A stretch of DNA of 40,109 nucleotides from Candidatus Poribacteria bacterium (lineage in GTDB: Bacteria > Poribacteria > WGA-4E > WGA-3G), in the NCBI GenBank assembly GCA_007571305.1, contig RKRR01000148.1, positions 1 through 40,109 on the forward strand. The letters run 5' to 3'. Positions 1 to 7,695 of this stretch are shown one piece after another. A model generated the notes under the pieces. The model was not told where the DNA came from and made no database searches. It saw nothing but the letters and a program-made list of their open reading frames with translations. The first letter of the stretch is position 1. Each line of letters begins with the position of its first letter. The translations under genes were made by a program, and so were the position numbers.

Positions 1-20
1 TGTTGGAAACCAAACCTTCG

Positions 21-41
21 CTGAAGGTCTCTGACCTTCAG
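21..41. repeat. Perfect 9-bp inverted repeat (hairpin)
   Basis: CTGAAGGTC and GACCTTCAG are perfectly complementary around a 3-nt TCT loop. It lies just downstream of the minus-strand gene that ends at 96, so it could be its transcription terminator. No strong T-run follows on the minus strand (only a GGTTTGGTTT tract), so a Rho-independent terminator is possible but not proven. Confidence 0.5.
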
Positions 42-95
42 CAAATCAACGATGTCCCAAGGCTTTCTAAGCCATAAACTTTTTTCAAACTCACG

Positions 96-842
96 TTAAT
101 CTATAAATTTGACATCCTCAGGCACGCGTCCGTGTTTCATAACATACGGGAAGATTGGGGGAATTCGAGCAGCACCAAAACACGCGGATGGGTAGCGGAC
201 AATACCATATTTCGTGTCCATCTCAGACCACTCTGAAACATACATTGTGTTTGGATAGGTTGGGTACACCTTACCATCATTGTCTCTCCGAAGGACACCA
301 ACAAAATCCCGATCGCCTTGATTCCAAAGTTTAATGAGCACTCGAGACATCAACTCAAAATCCACCAAGCGTCCAGCCAGTCTCTCCTTCTCGTCTTCAG
401 ACATCGTCCAAACAGGCATCAGATGTTCAGAAAATCCTACGGGCACCTCTGGATACGGACCAAAGCCATAAGGCGAGACGGGGACATCTTCGAGAGGTTC
501 TTCCTCTAAAACGACATCATCGGGGAGGAAAGCATCTGCGAGGTCATCAAACGCCACATCATCACTCGGTGACACCTCGGTGGCGTTTGCGTCCTGCGAG
601 GCATCGGTGAAAAGGAGCGTTTGGGTTTCGGAAACGTCCACTTCACTGGTATCTCTCGTGTCTGCTGCAGTGCGGATCTCGTTCTGTATCGGGAGTCCCT
701 CCAAAAATCGTTGGTGTTGTGCCAACTCTTTGTCTGTGGTGCGTTTGACGTGCCCAGAATAGAGGAAGCTCCCGCTCACCGAGAGGACACAGAACACGAG
801 ACCCGTTTGGATCAATCGGCTGGAAAGTAGATACTGTAGCAT
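96..842 (-). CDS. Hypothetical protein with N-terminal membrane anchor
   Basis: About 248 residues. I prefer the ATG at 842 to the longer ORF starting at 884, because an AGAGAGG ribosome binding site lies about 8 nt upstream of 842. The N-terminus (MLQYLLSSRLIQTGLVFCVL) is a single hydrophobic segment, so the product is probably anchored in, or exported across, the membrane. It is followed by an acidic Asp/Glu-rich linker of roughly 80 residues. The C-terminal ~130 residues look globular, rich in Tyr, Trp and Pro, and contain one Cys. I do not recognise the family and assign no function. It is transcribed divergently from the dgoD cluster. Confidence 0.7.
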   Translation of the reverse strand: MLQYLLSSRLIQTGLVFCVLSVSGSFLYSGHVKRTTDKELAQHQRFLEGLPIQNEIRTAADTRDTSEVDVSETQTLLFTDASQDANATEVSPSDDVAFDDLADAFLPDDVVLEEEPLEDVPVSPYGFGPYPEVPVGFSEHLMPVWTMSEDEKERLAGRLVDFELMSRVLIKLWNQGDRDFVGVLRRDNDGKVYPTYPNTMYVSEWSEMDTKYGIVRYPSACFGAARIPPIFPYVMKHGRVPEDVKFID

Positions 843-1005
843 CAGAGAACCTCTCTTTTTCAGGGATTGCTTTGGGGAAGGCAAAAAGTGATAGGTGTTG
901 CGTCCGTTGGCAATCCTGTTGTGATTGTATCAGGTGCGAACCGAAGCACCTCACAATCTACTCTGGAAGTGTGATACCATAAAACAATCTGTAACACTTT
1001 AGTAC

Positions 1006-1035
1006 TATATATGACACCCAAACCAAAAAAGTTAA
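1006..1035 (-). promoter_or_regulatory. Candidate sigma70-type promoter for the gene at 96-842
   Basis: Read on the minus strand, a TTAACT hexamer (1030-1035) is separated by 18 nt from TATATA (1006-1011) in an AT-rich stretch. It is about 165 nt upstream of the chosen start. The -35 matches consensus at four of six positions. This is pattern matching only. Confidence 0.3.
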
Positions 1036-1382
1036 TAGTAAAAGTGTATTTTTTTCAACAAAATTGAAAAAATAGGCGATTTTAAGATTTATCTCGGGAT
1101 TTGTCCAAAAAATCTACGCTTATCACATACCGCGACTATCCATCAATGCTGCGACATCCTGTCTCTAAGCGAAAAGAAGAACACGGAAAAAGTTATCCAA
1201 TATCACATTTGTTTTTTTGCGAAAAAATCTTATACAAATAACCCTATCCATCCTGCTTCAGACTGCATAACCTTAATACCCTCTGTTCACTCTGAATACT
1301 CTGAAAGTTGACCGATCGCCTGTAGGATACAATTAATTCTAAAATCTACCATAAATAGCTTGGTGTCTCTATTTTGCAGTTG

Positions 1383-1411
1383 TTGACAAAATTCAAGGAA
1401 AATGGTAACTT
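1383..1411 (+). promoter_or_regulatory. Candidate sigma70 promoter upstream of dgoD cluster
   Basis: A perfect TTGACA (1383-1388) is followed after 17 nt by TAACTT (1406-1411), giving a predicted start near 1418. The resulting 5' leader of about 300 nt would include the whole MITE-like element at 1473-1592. Sequence match only. Confidence 0.35.
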
Positions 1412-1472
1412 AACATCGAAGTCCACAGAGCAATCCATTTCAAGTGGGGAATTGCCGCTTGCAAACACCTAT

Positions 1473-1592
1473 AGGACTTACGCGTGCTGCTCTTTTGTCG
1501 GATCACCTATGAAGGTGTGCCACCAGAACATCTGTGTTTTTGGAGGGCTCCCTCTCACACAACGTCCTCTGGTCAAAATTACGTAAGTCCTG
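1473..1592. mobile_element. 120-bp MITE-like element with 10-bp terminal inverted repeats
   Basis: AGGACTTACG (1473-1482) and CGTAAGTCCT (1582-1591) form perfect 10-bp terminal inverted repeats. The unit is flanked by a direct repeat ACCTAT (1467-1472 and 1593-1598), consistent with a 6-bp target duplication if the right end is at 1592. No transposase fits inside, so it is non-autonomous. The inside contains short palindromes such as CACCTatgaAGGTG. I saw no second copy in the window. The parent family is not identified. Confidence 0.6.
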
Positions 1593-1718
1593 ACCTATTC
1601 ACTTTCGAGGTATCCATAAAATGGAAAACCGTAACCCGTAATGAAATGGAGAGCGGATTCGAGAAAGGAACGCTAACGTCCACACCCGCGTCATTTAACC
1701 GCAAGGAATCATTAAAAA

Positions 1719-2822
1719 ATGAAGATAACAAAATTGGAAACTTTTCTGGTGCAACCGCGCTGGCTCTTTCTGAAAATACACACGGATGAGGGCTTAGTCG
1801 GACTCGGCGAGCCTATTTTAGAAGGACGTGCGAAAACGTGTGCGCAAGCCGTAGACGAACTCGCCCCCTACCTCATCGGTCAAGATCCGAGACGCGTTGT
1901 CCATCACTGGCAAGCGATGTACCGCCACGCATTCTATCGCGGCGGTCCCATTCTGACCAGCGCATTGAGCGGTGTAGAGCAAGCCCTCTGGGATCTCGCA
2001 GGGAAATCGCTTGGTGTTCCCGTCTATCAACTCTTCGGTGGACCAACACGCGACCGTATCAGGCTCTATAAAGGTGGAGGTGATCCAGATGGGATTAAAG
2101 AATGGATTGACAAAGGGTTCACTGCATTTAAGACAGGTCCTGCAGGTGGCAGACCCGCACGCATCATCGAAAATAAAGCCTTTATCGACAGAGCCGTGGA
2201 CCACTTTGCAGCGTTGCGCGAAGCCGCAGGCACAGAAGTTGACCTCGCGATTGATTTCCATGGTGCAGTCAGCCCGCAAACCGCAAAAGTCCTGATTAAA
2301 GCGTTAGAACCCTATCAACCGATGTTCATTGAAGAGCCAATCCAATGCCAAAATGTGGACACCCTCGCTGAAATAGCGCGGGGTACTCACATTCCAATTG
2401 CGACGGGTGAACGGGTATTCACAAAATGGGGTTTCCGTGAAATTTTAGAGAAACAGGCAGCATCTATTCTCCAACCCGACCTCTGTCACGCTGGGGGTAT
2501 CAACGAAGTACGCATCATCGCCGGTATGGCAGAAGCTTACTACGGTGGGATTGCTCCGCACAACCCTCTCGGCCCCATCTCTTTAGCGGCGTGTATTCAG
2601 TTAGATGCGTCAATTCCAAACTTTCTGATGCAGGAACATACGACCCTGGGTGAGGGGTATCTCAAGAACCCATTTGTCTTTAAAGATGGATTCGTTGAAT
2701 TGCCCACCGGTCCCGGACTCGGCATCGAACTCGACGAAGACGCACTCGAAGATAAGATTGATCACGATTGGCAGAATCCCGTGACATACCACCCCGACGA
2801 CGGCTCTGTTGTCGATTGGTAG
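1719..2822 (+). CDS. dgoD: D-galactonate dehydratase (enolase superfamily)
   Basis: The 367-residue product closely resembles E. coli DgoD along its length: N-terminal MKITKLETFL, RGGPILTSALSG near 74-85, and a C-terminal DxxVVDW-type ending. DgoD dehydrates D-galactonate to 2-dehydro-3-deoxy-D-galactonate with a bound Mg ion. Expected catalytic features are present: DFH (D179, H181), metal ligands E205 (FIEEP) and E231 (TGERVF), the catalytic His of APHNPLGP (H281), and E306 in MQEH. The start ATG follows a GCAAGGAA ribosome binding site. It is first in a run with two TIM-barrel isomerase genes, suggesting a sugar-acid catabolic unit; no aldolase or kinase lies nearby, so the true substrate may be a related aldonate. 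Confidence 0.88.
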   Translation: MKITKLETFLVQPRWLFLKIHTDEGLVGLGEPILEGRAKTCAQAVDELAPYLIGQDPRRVVHHWQAMYRHAFYRGGPILTSALSGVEQALWDLAGKSLGVPVYQLFGGPTRDRIRLYKGGGDPDGIKEWIDKGFTAFKTGPAGGRPARIIENKAFIDRAVDHFAALREAAGTEVDLAIDFHGAVSPQTAKVLIKALEPYQPMFIEEPIQCQNVDTLAEIARGTHIPIATGERVFTKWGFREILEKQAASILQPDLCHAGGINEVRIIAGMAEAYYGGIAPHNPLGPISLAACIQLDASIPNFLMQEHTTLGEGYLKNPFVFKDGFVELPTGPGLGIELDEDALEDKIDHDWQNPVTYHPDDGSVVDW

Positions 2823-2885
2823 AGGGTGTTGACATTTCATGCCCTCTCTTAACGAAAAACCTAAAACCGAAAACTAAAGACTATT

Positions 2886-3686
2886 ATGAAATTTATTATG
2901 TTCACCAAACATCTGGAAGGCTTAGAAATTCCAGATATTATCACCGCGTTACAATCGGTCGGTGTGAGCGGTGCCGATCTGTGTGTTCGTCCGGGCTATC
3001 CTGTGAACCCAGAAAACGCGACGGAAGCATTACCTGCCGCCGCAAAACATTTCGCAGCTGCAGGTTTATCCATCCCACTTGTCACAACCCCAGGTGATTT
3101 TCTTGATCCGGGACAGGAAGAGACGCGCCGAGTCTACGCCGCTGCGGGTGAAGCTGGTGTTGAAAACATTAAACTGGGATATTGGCATTGGCACGTAGAG
3201 GATGGCGGCTATTGGGCACAGGTCGATTTTATCCGTAAGCAATTGGACGAGTTTGCGAAACTCTCTGCCCAATACGGACCCCGGACCTGTATCCACAACC
3301 ATTCTGGGACCTCCATGGGGCTGAATTCGTGTGCGGTGATGAACCTTGTGAAAGGTTTCGACGCGCAGCACATCGGTGTTTTTGCCGATACAGGACATCT
3401 GTCCATCGTTGGGGAACCGATCAACATGGCATTGGATATCGTCAAATCTCATCTTGCAGTTATGGCCTTCAAGGATCTGGCGCGTTCGCCCGGTATGAGT
3501 GGCGGCAGGGTTGTCCGAATGGGAAAAGGCTTTGTTGATTGGGAAACGGCAGTGGCTACGCTGCAAACAATCGGTTTTTCAGGTCCCGTAAGTTTCCACA
3601 GCGAATACAGTGGAGAGCCTGTGGACACTGTTATAGACCTCGCGCGTATAGATGTCCGGTTCATTAAAAACTTGTTGGACAAATAA
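2886..3686 (+). CDS. Sugar phosphate isomerase/epimerase family TIM barrel
   Basis: The 266-residue protein has the pattern of xylose-isomerase-like TIM barrels (AP endonuclease 2 superfamily): a KLGYWHWH strand around residues 97-104, a CIHNHSG segment, FADTGHLSI with the metal-binding Asp/His, AFKDLARS, and a final SFHSEY with the metal-ligand Glu. Such enzymes isomerise or epimerise keto-sugars or inositols using a divalent cation. It lies 63 nt after dgoD in the same direction. The ribosome binding site is weak (AAACTAAAG). The substrate cannot be deduced. Confidence 0.78.
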   Translation: MKFIMFTKHLEGLEIPDIITALQSVGVSGADLCVRPGYPVNPENATEALPAAAKHFAAAGLSIPLVTTPGDFLDPGQEETRRVYAAAGEAGVENIKLGYWHWHVEDGGYWAQVDFIRKQLDEFAKLSAQYGPRTCIHNHSGTSMGLNSCAVMNLVKGFDAQHIGVFADTGHLSIVGEPINMALDIVKSHLAVMAFKDLARSPGMSGGRVVRMGKGFVDWETAVATLQTIGFSGPVSFHSEYSGEPVDTVIDLARIDVRFIKNLLDK

Positions 3687-3733
3687 GGGGGTTTTGAAGA
3701 GCAAGTTTTGGCTTGCAAGCTTCGCTAAAAAGC

Positions 3734-4555
3734 ATGGCACAATTTCAATTAGGTTTAAATACCAGTACAATTCGTCCCGCTGAACTCATGGATAAAATTC
3801 GGATCACTGCCGAAACCGGCTACACAGCGATTGAGTTATGGAACGACGATTTAACCGCTTACGAGGAGCAGGGCGGTTCGCTCACCGATGTCAAAAAAGC
3901 ACTCGATGACCACGGGCTTTCAGTCCCCACCGTTATCGCCTTACACGGTTGGCTCAACACAACAGGCACCGAACATCAGGAAGCCATTGAAGAAGCGAAA
4001 CGGCGCATGGCACAAGCCGCCGCTGTCGGTTCAACCTATATTATCTCAAGCCCACCGCGTGAAGTCGCAGATCTCCAGTTAGGTGGTGAGAATTACCGAG
4101 AACTGCTTGAACTCGGACGGGAATTCGGCGTTAAACCTGCTATGGAATTTCTCGGTTTCGTTGATGGGGTCAATCAAGTCAAGCATGCATGGGAAGTAAT
4201 GGAAGTGGCAGATCACCCGGATAGTACGATTGTCCTCGATCCGTTCCATATCTATCGCGGTGGTGGGGAAATAGACGATATGCAAGGCATCCCCGGCAAT
4301 AAAATCGCTGTCTTCCATTTCAATGACGCGCCTGCCCAACCTGCGCGTGCGGAACAAACAGACGCTGACAGAGTTTATCCGGGCGATGGAATTCTTGACC
4401 TCAGAGAGATGATCTCTATTCTAAAAGACGCTGGATATGAAGGTGTCATCTCATTAGAATTGTTCAATCCAAGCTATTGGGAACAAGATCCCGCAGAAGT
4501 CGCGCAAATCGGGTTGGAAAAAATGAAAGCTGTCCTAAATAATCAGGAAAAGTAA
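3734..4555 (+). CDS. Second sugar phosphate isomerase/epimerase family TIM barrel
   Basis: About 273 residues. I chose ATG 3734 (MAQFQLGLNTST) over the upstream TTG at 3713, because the extra residues are encoded by a short inverted repeat (GCAAG...CTTGC). The chain shows TIM-barrel hallmarks: AIELWNDDL, PAMEFLGF (metal Glu), IVLDPFHIYRGGG (metal Asp and His), VFHFNDAP, RVYPGDG, and GVISLELFNPSYW (last metal Glu). This pattern is shared with inosose dehydratase and hydroxypyruvate or tagaturonate epimerase-like enzymes. It follows the first isomerase by 47 nt. The two proteins are only distantly alike, so they probably do successive steps rather than being recent duplicates. Confidence 0.8.
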   Translation: MAQFQLGLNTSTIRPAELMDKIRITAETGYTAIELWNDDLTAYEEQGGSLTDVKKALDDHGLSVPTVIALHGWLNTTGTEHQEAIEEAKRRMAQAAAVGSTYIISSPPREVADLQLGGENYRELLELGREFGVKPAMEFLGFVDGVNQVKHAWEVMEVADHPDSTIVLDPFHIYRGGGEIDDMQGIPGNKIAVFHFNDAPAQPARAEQTDADRVYPGDGILDLREMISILKDAGYEGVISLELFNPSYWEQDPAEVAQIGLEKMKAVLNNQEK

Positions 4556-4566
4556 GGAGGCAACAA

Positions 4567-6297
4567 TTGGAAAACGGACAAAAGAAAATTAGCGAGTTGT
4601 TTGATGGAAGGAAAATTTTTAACATCCCAAAATATCAGCGTGCTTACGCTTGGGAAAAACAACAACTCAAAGATTTTGTTGAGGATATAGAAAATCAGAG
4701 ACCCGACCGAAGTTACTTCTTCGGTACAATTCTGTTTCAGGCACAACCGCGGGATCAAGGGTTTGAAATAATTGACATCGTTGATGGTCAACAACGGATT
4801 ACAACACTCATTATCTTTATGAAGCTGCTTTTAGCAAAAGCATGTAACAATGTTCAGATGCTAAAGGATACCTATATCCAGATTTACAGTAGGTACAAAC
4901 TTCGCGTTTTGGATACTGATAATGACTTCTTCACATCCTACATCTTACAGGATAATCGACCCGCCGTTAGTCAGGTGTACACCCCATCCCAAAGGCGATT
5001 ACTTGAAGCAAAGGACTTTCTTAGTCGCTCGATAGAAGCACGTTCAGATAAGATTGAGAAGTTCATAGACACAATTGAAAATATGAAGGTCCTGACTTAT
5101 TCAGTTGAGGATAAGGCCGAGGCGACTCTCATCTTTGAAACAACTAATGACCGGGGAAAATCGCTGACTAGCTTAGAGAAAACCAAAAGTTTTCTGATGC
5201 AAAAAAGTTATATTGTATCAAACAACCCTGAACCTGACTTAAACATTCTTCAAGAGCGGTTCAGCGAAATCTATCGAAACTATGAGGAAATTGAATCTCG
5301 CGTAGATGAAGATTCGATTTTGCAGTATCACTTCATCGCTTTTGAAGAATGGAAAAATAAGAGTGAGTACCAAAAGTCAGTCCAAATGATTAAGCAGAAA
5401 GTGAATCAGTTAGTCGATCTGGAAGATAAAGCGGAGGTATGGAGATTCATAGACAAGTATAGTAGAAAATTAAAAGAGAGTTTTGAAATTGTAAGGACAC
5501 TGTTTACCAGTCGCGAATCTTATCTTCTTGACATATTTTCCCTCAGCCGACCCGCGACATTTTATCCTCTGCTTATCAAAACCTACGGATTGGACAACTC
5601 GGATGGTAAGGATAATTTCAAACGGGTTGCTCAATTGGTGGAAATTATTTGCTTCCGTCTCAGTATTATCGGATCTAGAGCAGACAAAGGACGTGAATTC
5701 CTTTACGGACTAGCGAGGGATTTCACAGGAAATTTTCAGCAACTTATAAGAAAATTGCGGAGTTTTATTACATCAAACTGCAGTGATTTTGCTTTTGAAC
5801 GTGATCTTAAATCACCCACCTTTCATTCTGATGTCAATCTAAATGATCAGCGGTACCTCTTTTGGAAATACGAGAATTATCTCAGAGATCGGAATGGTTA
5901 TCCTGATATGTCCTACGACGAATTCACCAATGCTAAGCCACGGTCAAAACTCTCACTGGAACATATCATTCCGCAAAACCCTAAGGAGAGCAAAGTTGTT
6001 GTAGACGACTCAATTCTGTCAACTACTGATTTTGAATCTCAGGAATTTAAGGAGAATTATCTCCATAGCATTGGAAATTTGACAATTGATCCACTCTCAG
6101 CGAATGCCAGCAAATCTAATCAGGACTTTGTGCACAAAAACCAGAGGTACTTTCTCAGATCACCACTCATCGCACAAAATGAATTGAGCGATTTCTTGAA
6201 TGATGAAACAGGACAATGGGATACAGTTTCTATTTTTAACAGAGCAAATAGGATTTTAAAATTTGCCATGGCACATTGGAATCATCAAGGTATATGA
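4567..6297 (+). CDS. GmrSD-like DUF262/DUF1524 nuclease, probable Type IV restriction-like defence protein
   Basis: The 576-residue product has an N-terminal DUF262 domain: FNIPKYQRAYAWE at 18-30, FFGTILFQ near 51-58, and IVDGQQR at 71-77. This is the nucleotide-hydrolysing domain of GmrS-type proteins. A C-terminal DUF1524 domain with an HNH-like core follows: LEHIIP at 464-469 and SIGNLTI at 501-507, then an Asn/Lys-rich stretch. GmrSD enzymes cleave modified phage DNA. The start is TTG at 4567, supported by AAGGAGG (4554-4560) six nt upstream; this SD overlaps the stop codon of the isomerase gene, so translation is probably coupled. No methylase or partner gene is present, so it would be a stand-alone system. 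Its restriction role is inferred from the family. Confidence 0.82.
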   Translation: MENGQKKISELFDGRKIFNIPKYQRAYAWEKQQLKDFVEDIENQRPDRSYFFGTILFQAQPRDQGFEIIDIVDGQQRITTLIIFMKLLLAKACNNVQMLKDTYIQIYSRYKLRVLDTDNDFFTSYILQDNRPAVSQVYTPSQRRLLEAKDFLSRSIEARSDKIEKFIDTIENMKVLTYSVEDKAEATLIFETTNDRGKSLTSLEKTKSFLMQKSYIVSNNPEPDLNILQERFSEIYRNYEEIESRVDEDSILQYHFIAFEEWKNKSEYQKSVQMIKQKVNQLVDLEDKAEVWRFIDKYSRKLKESFEIVRTLFTSRESYLLDIFSLSRPATFYPLLIKTYGLDNSDGKDNFKRVAQLVEIICFRLSIIGSRADKGREFLYGLARDFTGNFQQLIRKLRSFITSNCSDFAFERDLKSPTFHSDVNLNDQRYLFWKYENYLRDRNGYPDMSYDEFTNAKPRSKLSLEHIIPQNPKESKVVVDDSILSTTDFESQEFKENYLHSIGNLTIDPLSANASKSNQDFVHKNQRYFLRSPLIAQNELSDFLNDETGQWDTVSIFNRANRILKFAMAHWNHQGI

Positions 6298-6336
6298 ATT
6301 GCCAAAATGCATATTTCTGTTGTTTTTTCGTTTATA

Positions 6337-6345
6337 TGTTATACT
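6337..6345 (+). promoter_or_regulatory. Candidate extended -10 promoter for the DUF2961 gene
   Basis: TGTTATACT matches the extended -10 pattern (TGnTATAMT) in the 132-nt gap after the nuclease gene. No clear -35 is seen, as is common for extended -10 promoters. The predicted start near 6352 leaves a leader of about 78 nt. Confidence 0.4.
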
Positions 6346-6429
6346 TAAATTTGAGAAATAACTCTTTAAACTTTTCGCGACTCGCTCAAGTGCAGCGTAA
6401 GCGTCCAAGTAGATAGGAATTAAACTGTA

Positions 6430-7575
6430 ATGACTTACGTTGATGGATTACTGTCATCGCTGACGCGTGTTAAAAAAGCACGTTCATTACGCGCGTCTTC
6501 ATGGGATATAACAGGCAGAAATAACGACGCGTGGAATGTCGAACCCGGCGAAACTCGTGTTATCGCAAACCTTCAAGGCCCCGGCTGTATCAATCATATT
6601 TGGATGACGCAGCCAAATGGTTATCGAAACGTCCTGATCCGAATATTTTGGGACGATGAGGAGCATCCGAGTGTCCTCTGTCCGTTAGGTGACTTTTTTG
6701 GACTCGGCAACGAAATTGTTAACTCATACGATTCCATCCCGTTCTCTGCCTCCACACACCAGAACAATCACTTCAACACAGGATGCGCTCTCAATTGCTA
6801 TTTGCAGATGCCCTTCAACCGTAGCGCAAGGGTTGAACTCGTCAACGAAGGTGATACAAGCCATCGCCAATATTTTTATATCGACTATGAGCAGTACACT
6901 GAGCCACACGGTGATGATATTGCCTATTTTCATGCCCAATTCCATCGTGAAAACCCGTGTGATGGATGGGGACACGAAATTACTGTGAATACCCCAGAAG
7001 CCAATATTATCAATGCAAAACGGCTCGCATGGGACAACAATTACCTAATTTTGTCCGCCGAAGGCAGAGGGCACTATATTGGATGCAATCTGTCAGTCAC
7101 CAATTTTCAAGGGACATGGTGGGGTGAAGGCGATGATATGATCTGGGTCGATGGCTATAAGTGGCCCCCAGATCTGCACGGCACAGGTTCAGAAGATTAT
7201 CTTAATCAAGCTTGGGGAATGCAAGAGAACGCGTTTGCCCACAACGGTTCCTCTATCCATGAAAATAATACCGACGGTTACCAGACCTCCTATGTCTATC
7301 ACATCGAAAATCCAATCCACTTTGAGAAAGAGATACGGGTTACAATAGAGCATGGCCACGGAAATCATCTTAGCAATGAGATGTCCTCTGTGGCATACTG
7401 GTATCAAATTGAACCGCATACGCCTTTCGGTGTGCTACCTGTCGAGCAACGCAAACCCGTGCTGAAGGACGAATCCGGGACATGGCAGATTGAAGCATCT
7501 GTCCAGACCCCCTCAGCGGAACCCGCGCTCAATGACGAGATGAAGCAGATGAAACAGAAATGGAGTCGGTCATAA
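6430..7575 (+). CDS. DUF2961 / GH172-like glycoside hydrolase
   Basis: The 381-residue protein has the DUF2961 signature: WDITGRNNDAWNVEPGE near 25-41, INHIWMTQP, GDFFGLG, and later WGEGDDMIWVDG (230-242) and HGTGSEDYL (250-258). DUF2961 corresponds to CAZy GH172, which includes difructose dianhydride synthase/hydrolase and alpha-D-arabinofuranosidases. E233 and E255 sit in the two most conserved acidic motifs and are candidate catalytic glutamates (inference). There is no signal peptide, so it is probably cytoplasmic. It appears to form a transcription unit with the 1304-residue protein starting 120 nt downstream. Confidence 0.82.
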   Translation: MTYVDGLLSSLTRVKKARSLRASSWDITGRNNDAWNVEPGETRVIANLQGPGCINHIWMTQPNGYRNVLIRIFWDDEEHPSVLCPLGDFFGLGNEIVNSYDSIPFSASTHQNNHFNTGCALNCYLQMPFNRSARVELVNEGDTSHRQYFYIDYEQYTEPHGDDIAYFHAQFHRENPCDGWGHEITVNTPEANIINAKRLAWDNNYLILSAEGRGHYIGCNLSVTNFQGTWWGEGDDMIWVDGYKWPPDLHGTGSEDYLNQAWGMQENAFAHNGSSIHENNTDGYQTSYVYHIENPIHFEKEIRVTIEHGHGNHLSNEMSSVAYWYQIEPHTPFGVLPVEQRKPVLKDESGTWQIEASVQTPSAEPALNDEMKQMKQKWSRS

Positions 7576-7695
7576 TCCAAAGCACTGAGCCTGAAACGAA
7601 GTGGAAGGGTTTTTGCTTGGGTGTCTCTTCAGACATACGGAAAGACACATCAAATTCCCAACGTATCTCATCTAATCGCAAGGAACAATTAAAAA

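Larger units (their letters stand above)
843..1718. other. AT-rich intergenic region between divergent genes
   Basis: About 880 bp separates the hypothetical gene from dgoD. No convincing coding region is seen. Two short plus-strand ORFs across 1374-1789 run through the MITE-like element and lack family-like sequence. The region carries candidate divergent promoters, a 120-bp inverted-repeat element (1473-1592), and a conserved ribosome-binding leader directly upstream of dgoD. Positions about 1020-1260 are strongly A/T-rich without other visible structure. Confidence 0.6.

Noticed and set aside
1374..1789. Two overlapping short ORFs upstream of dgoD
   Set aside because: They run through the inverted-repeat element and into the dgoD start; composition and context do not support coding.
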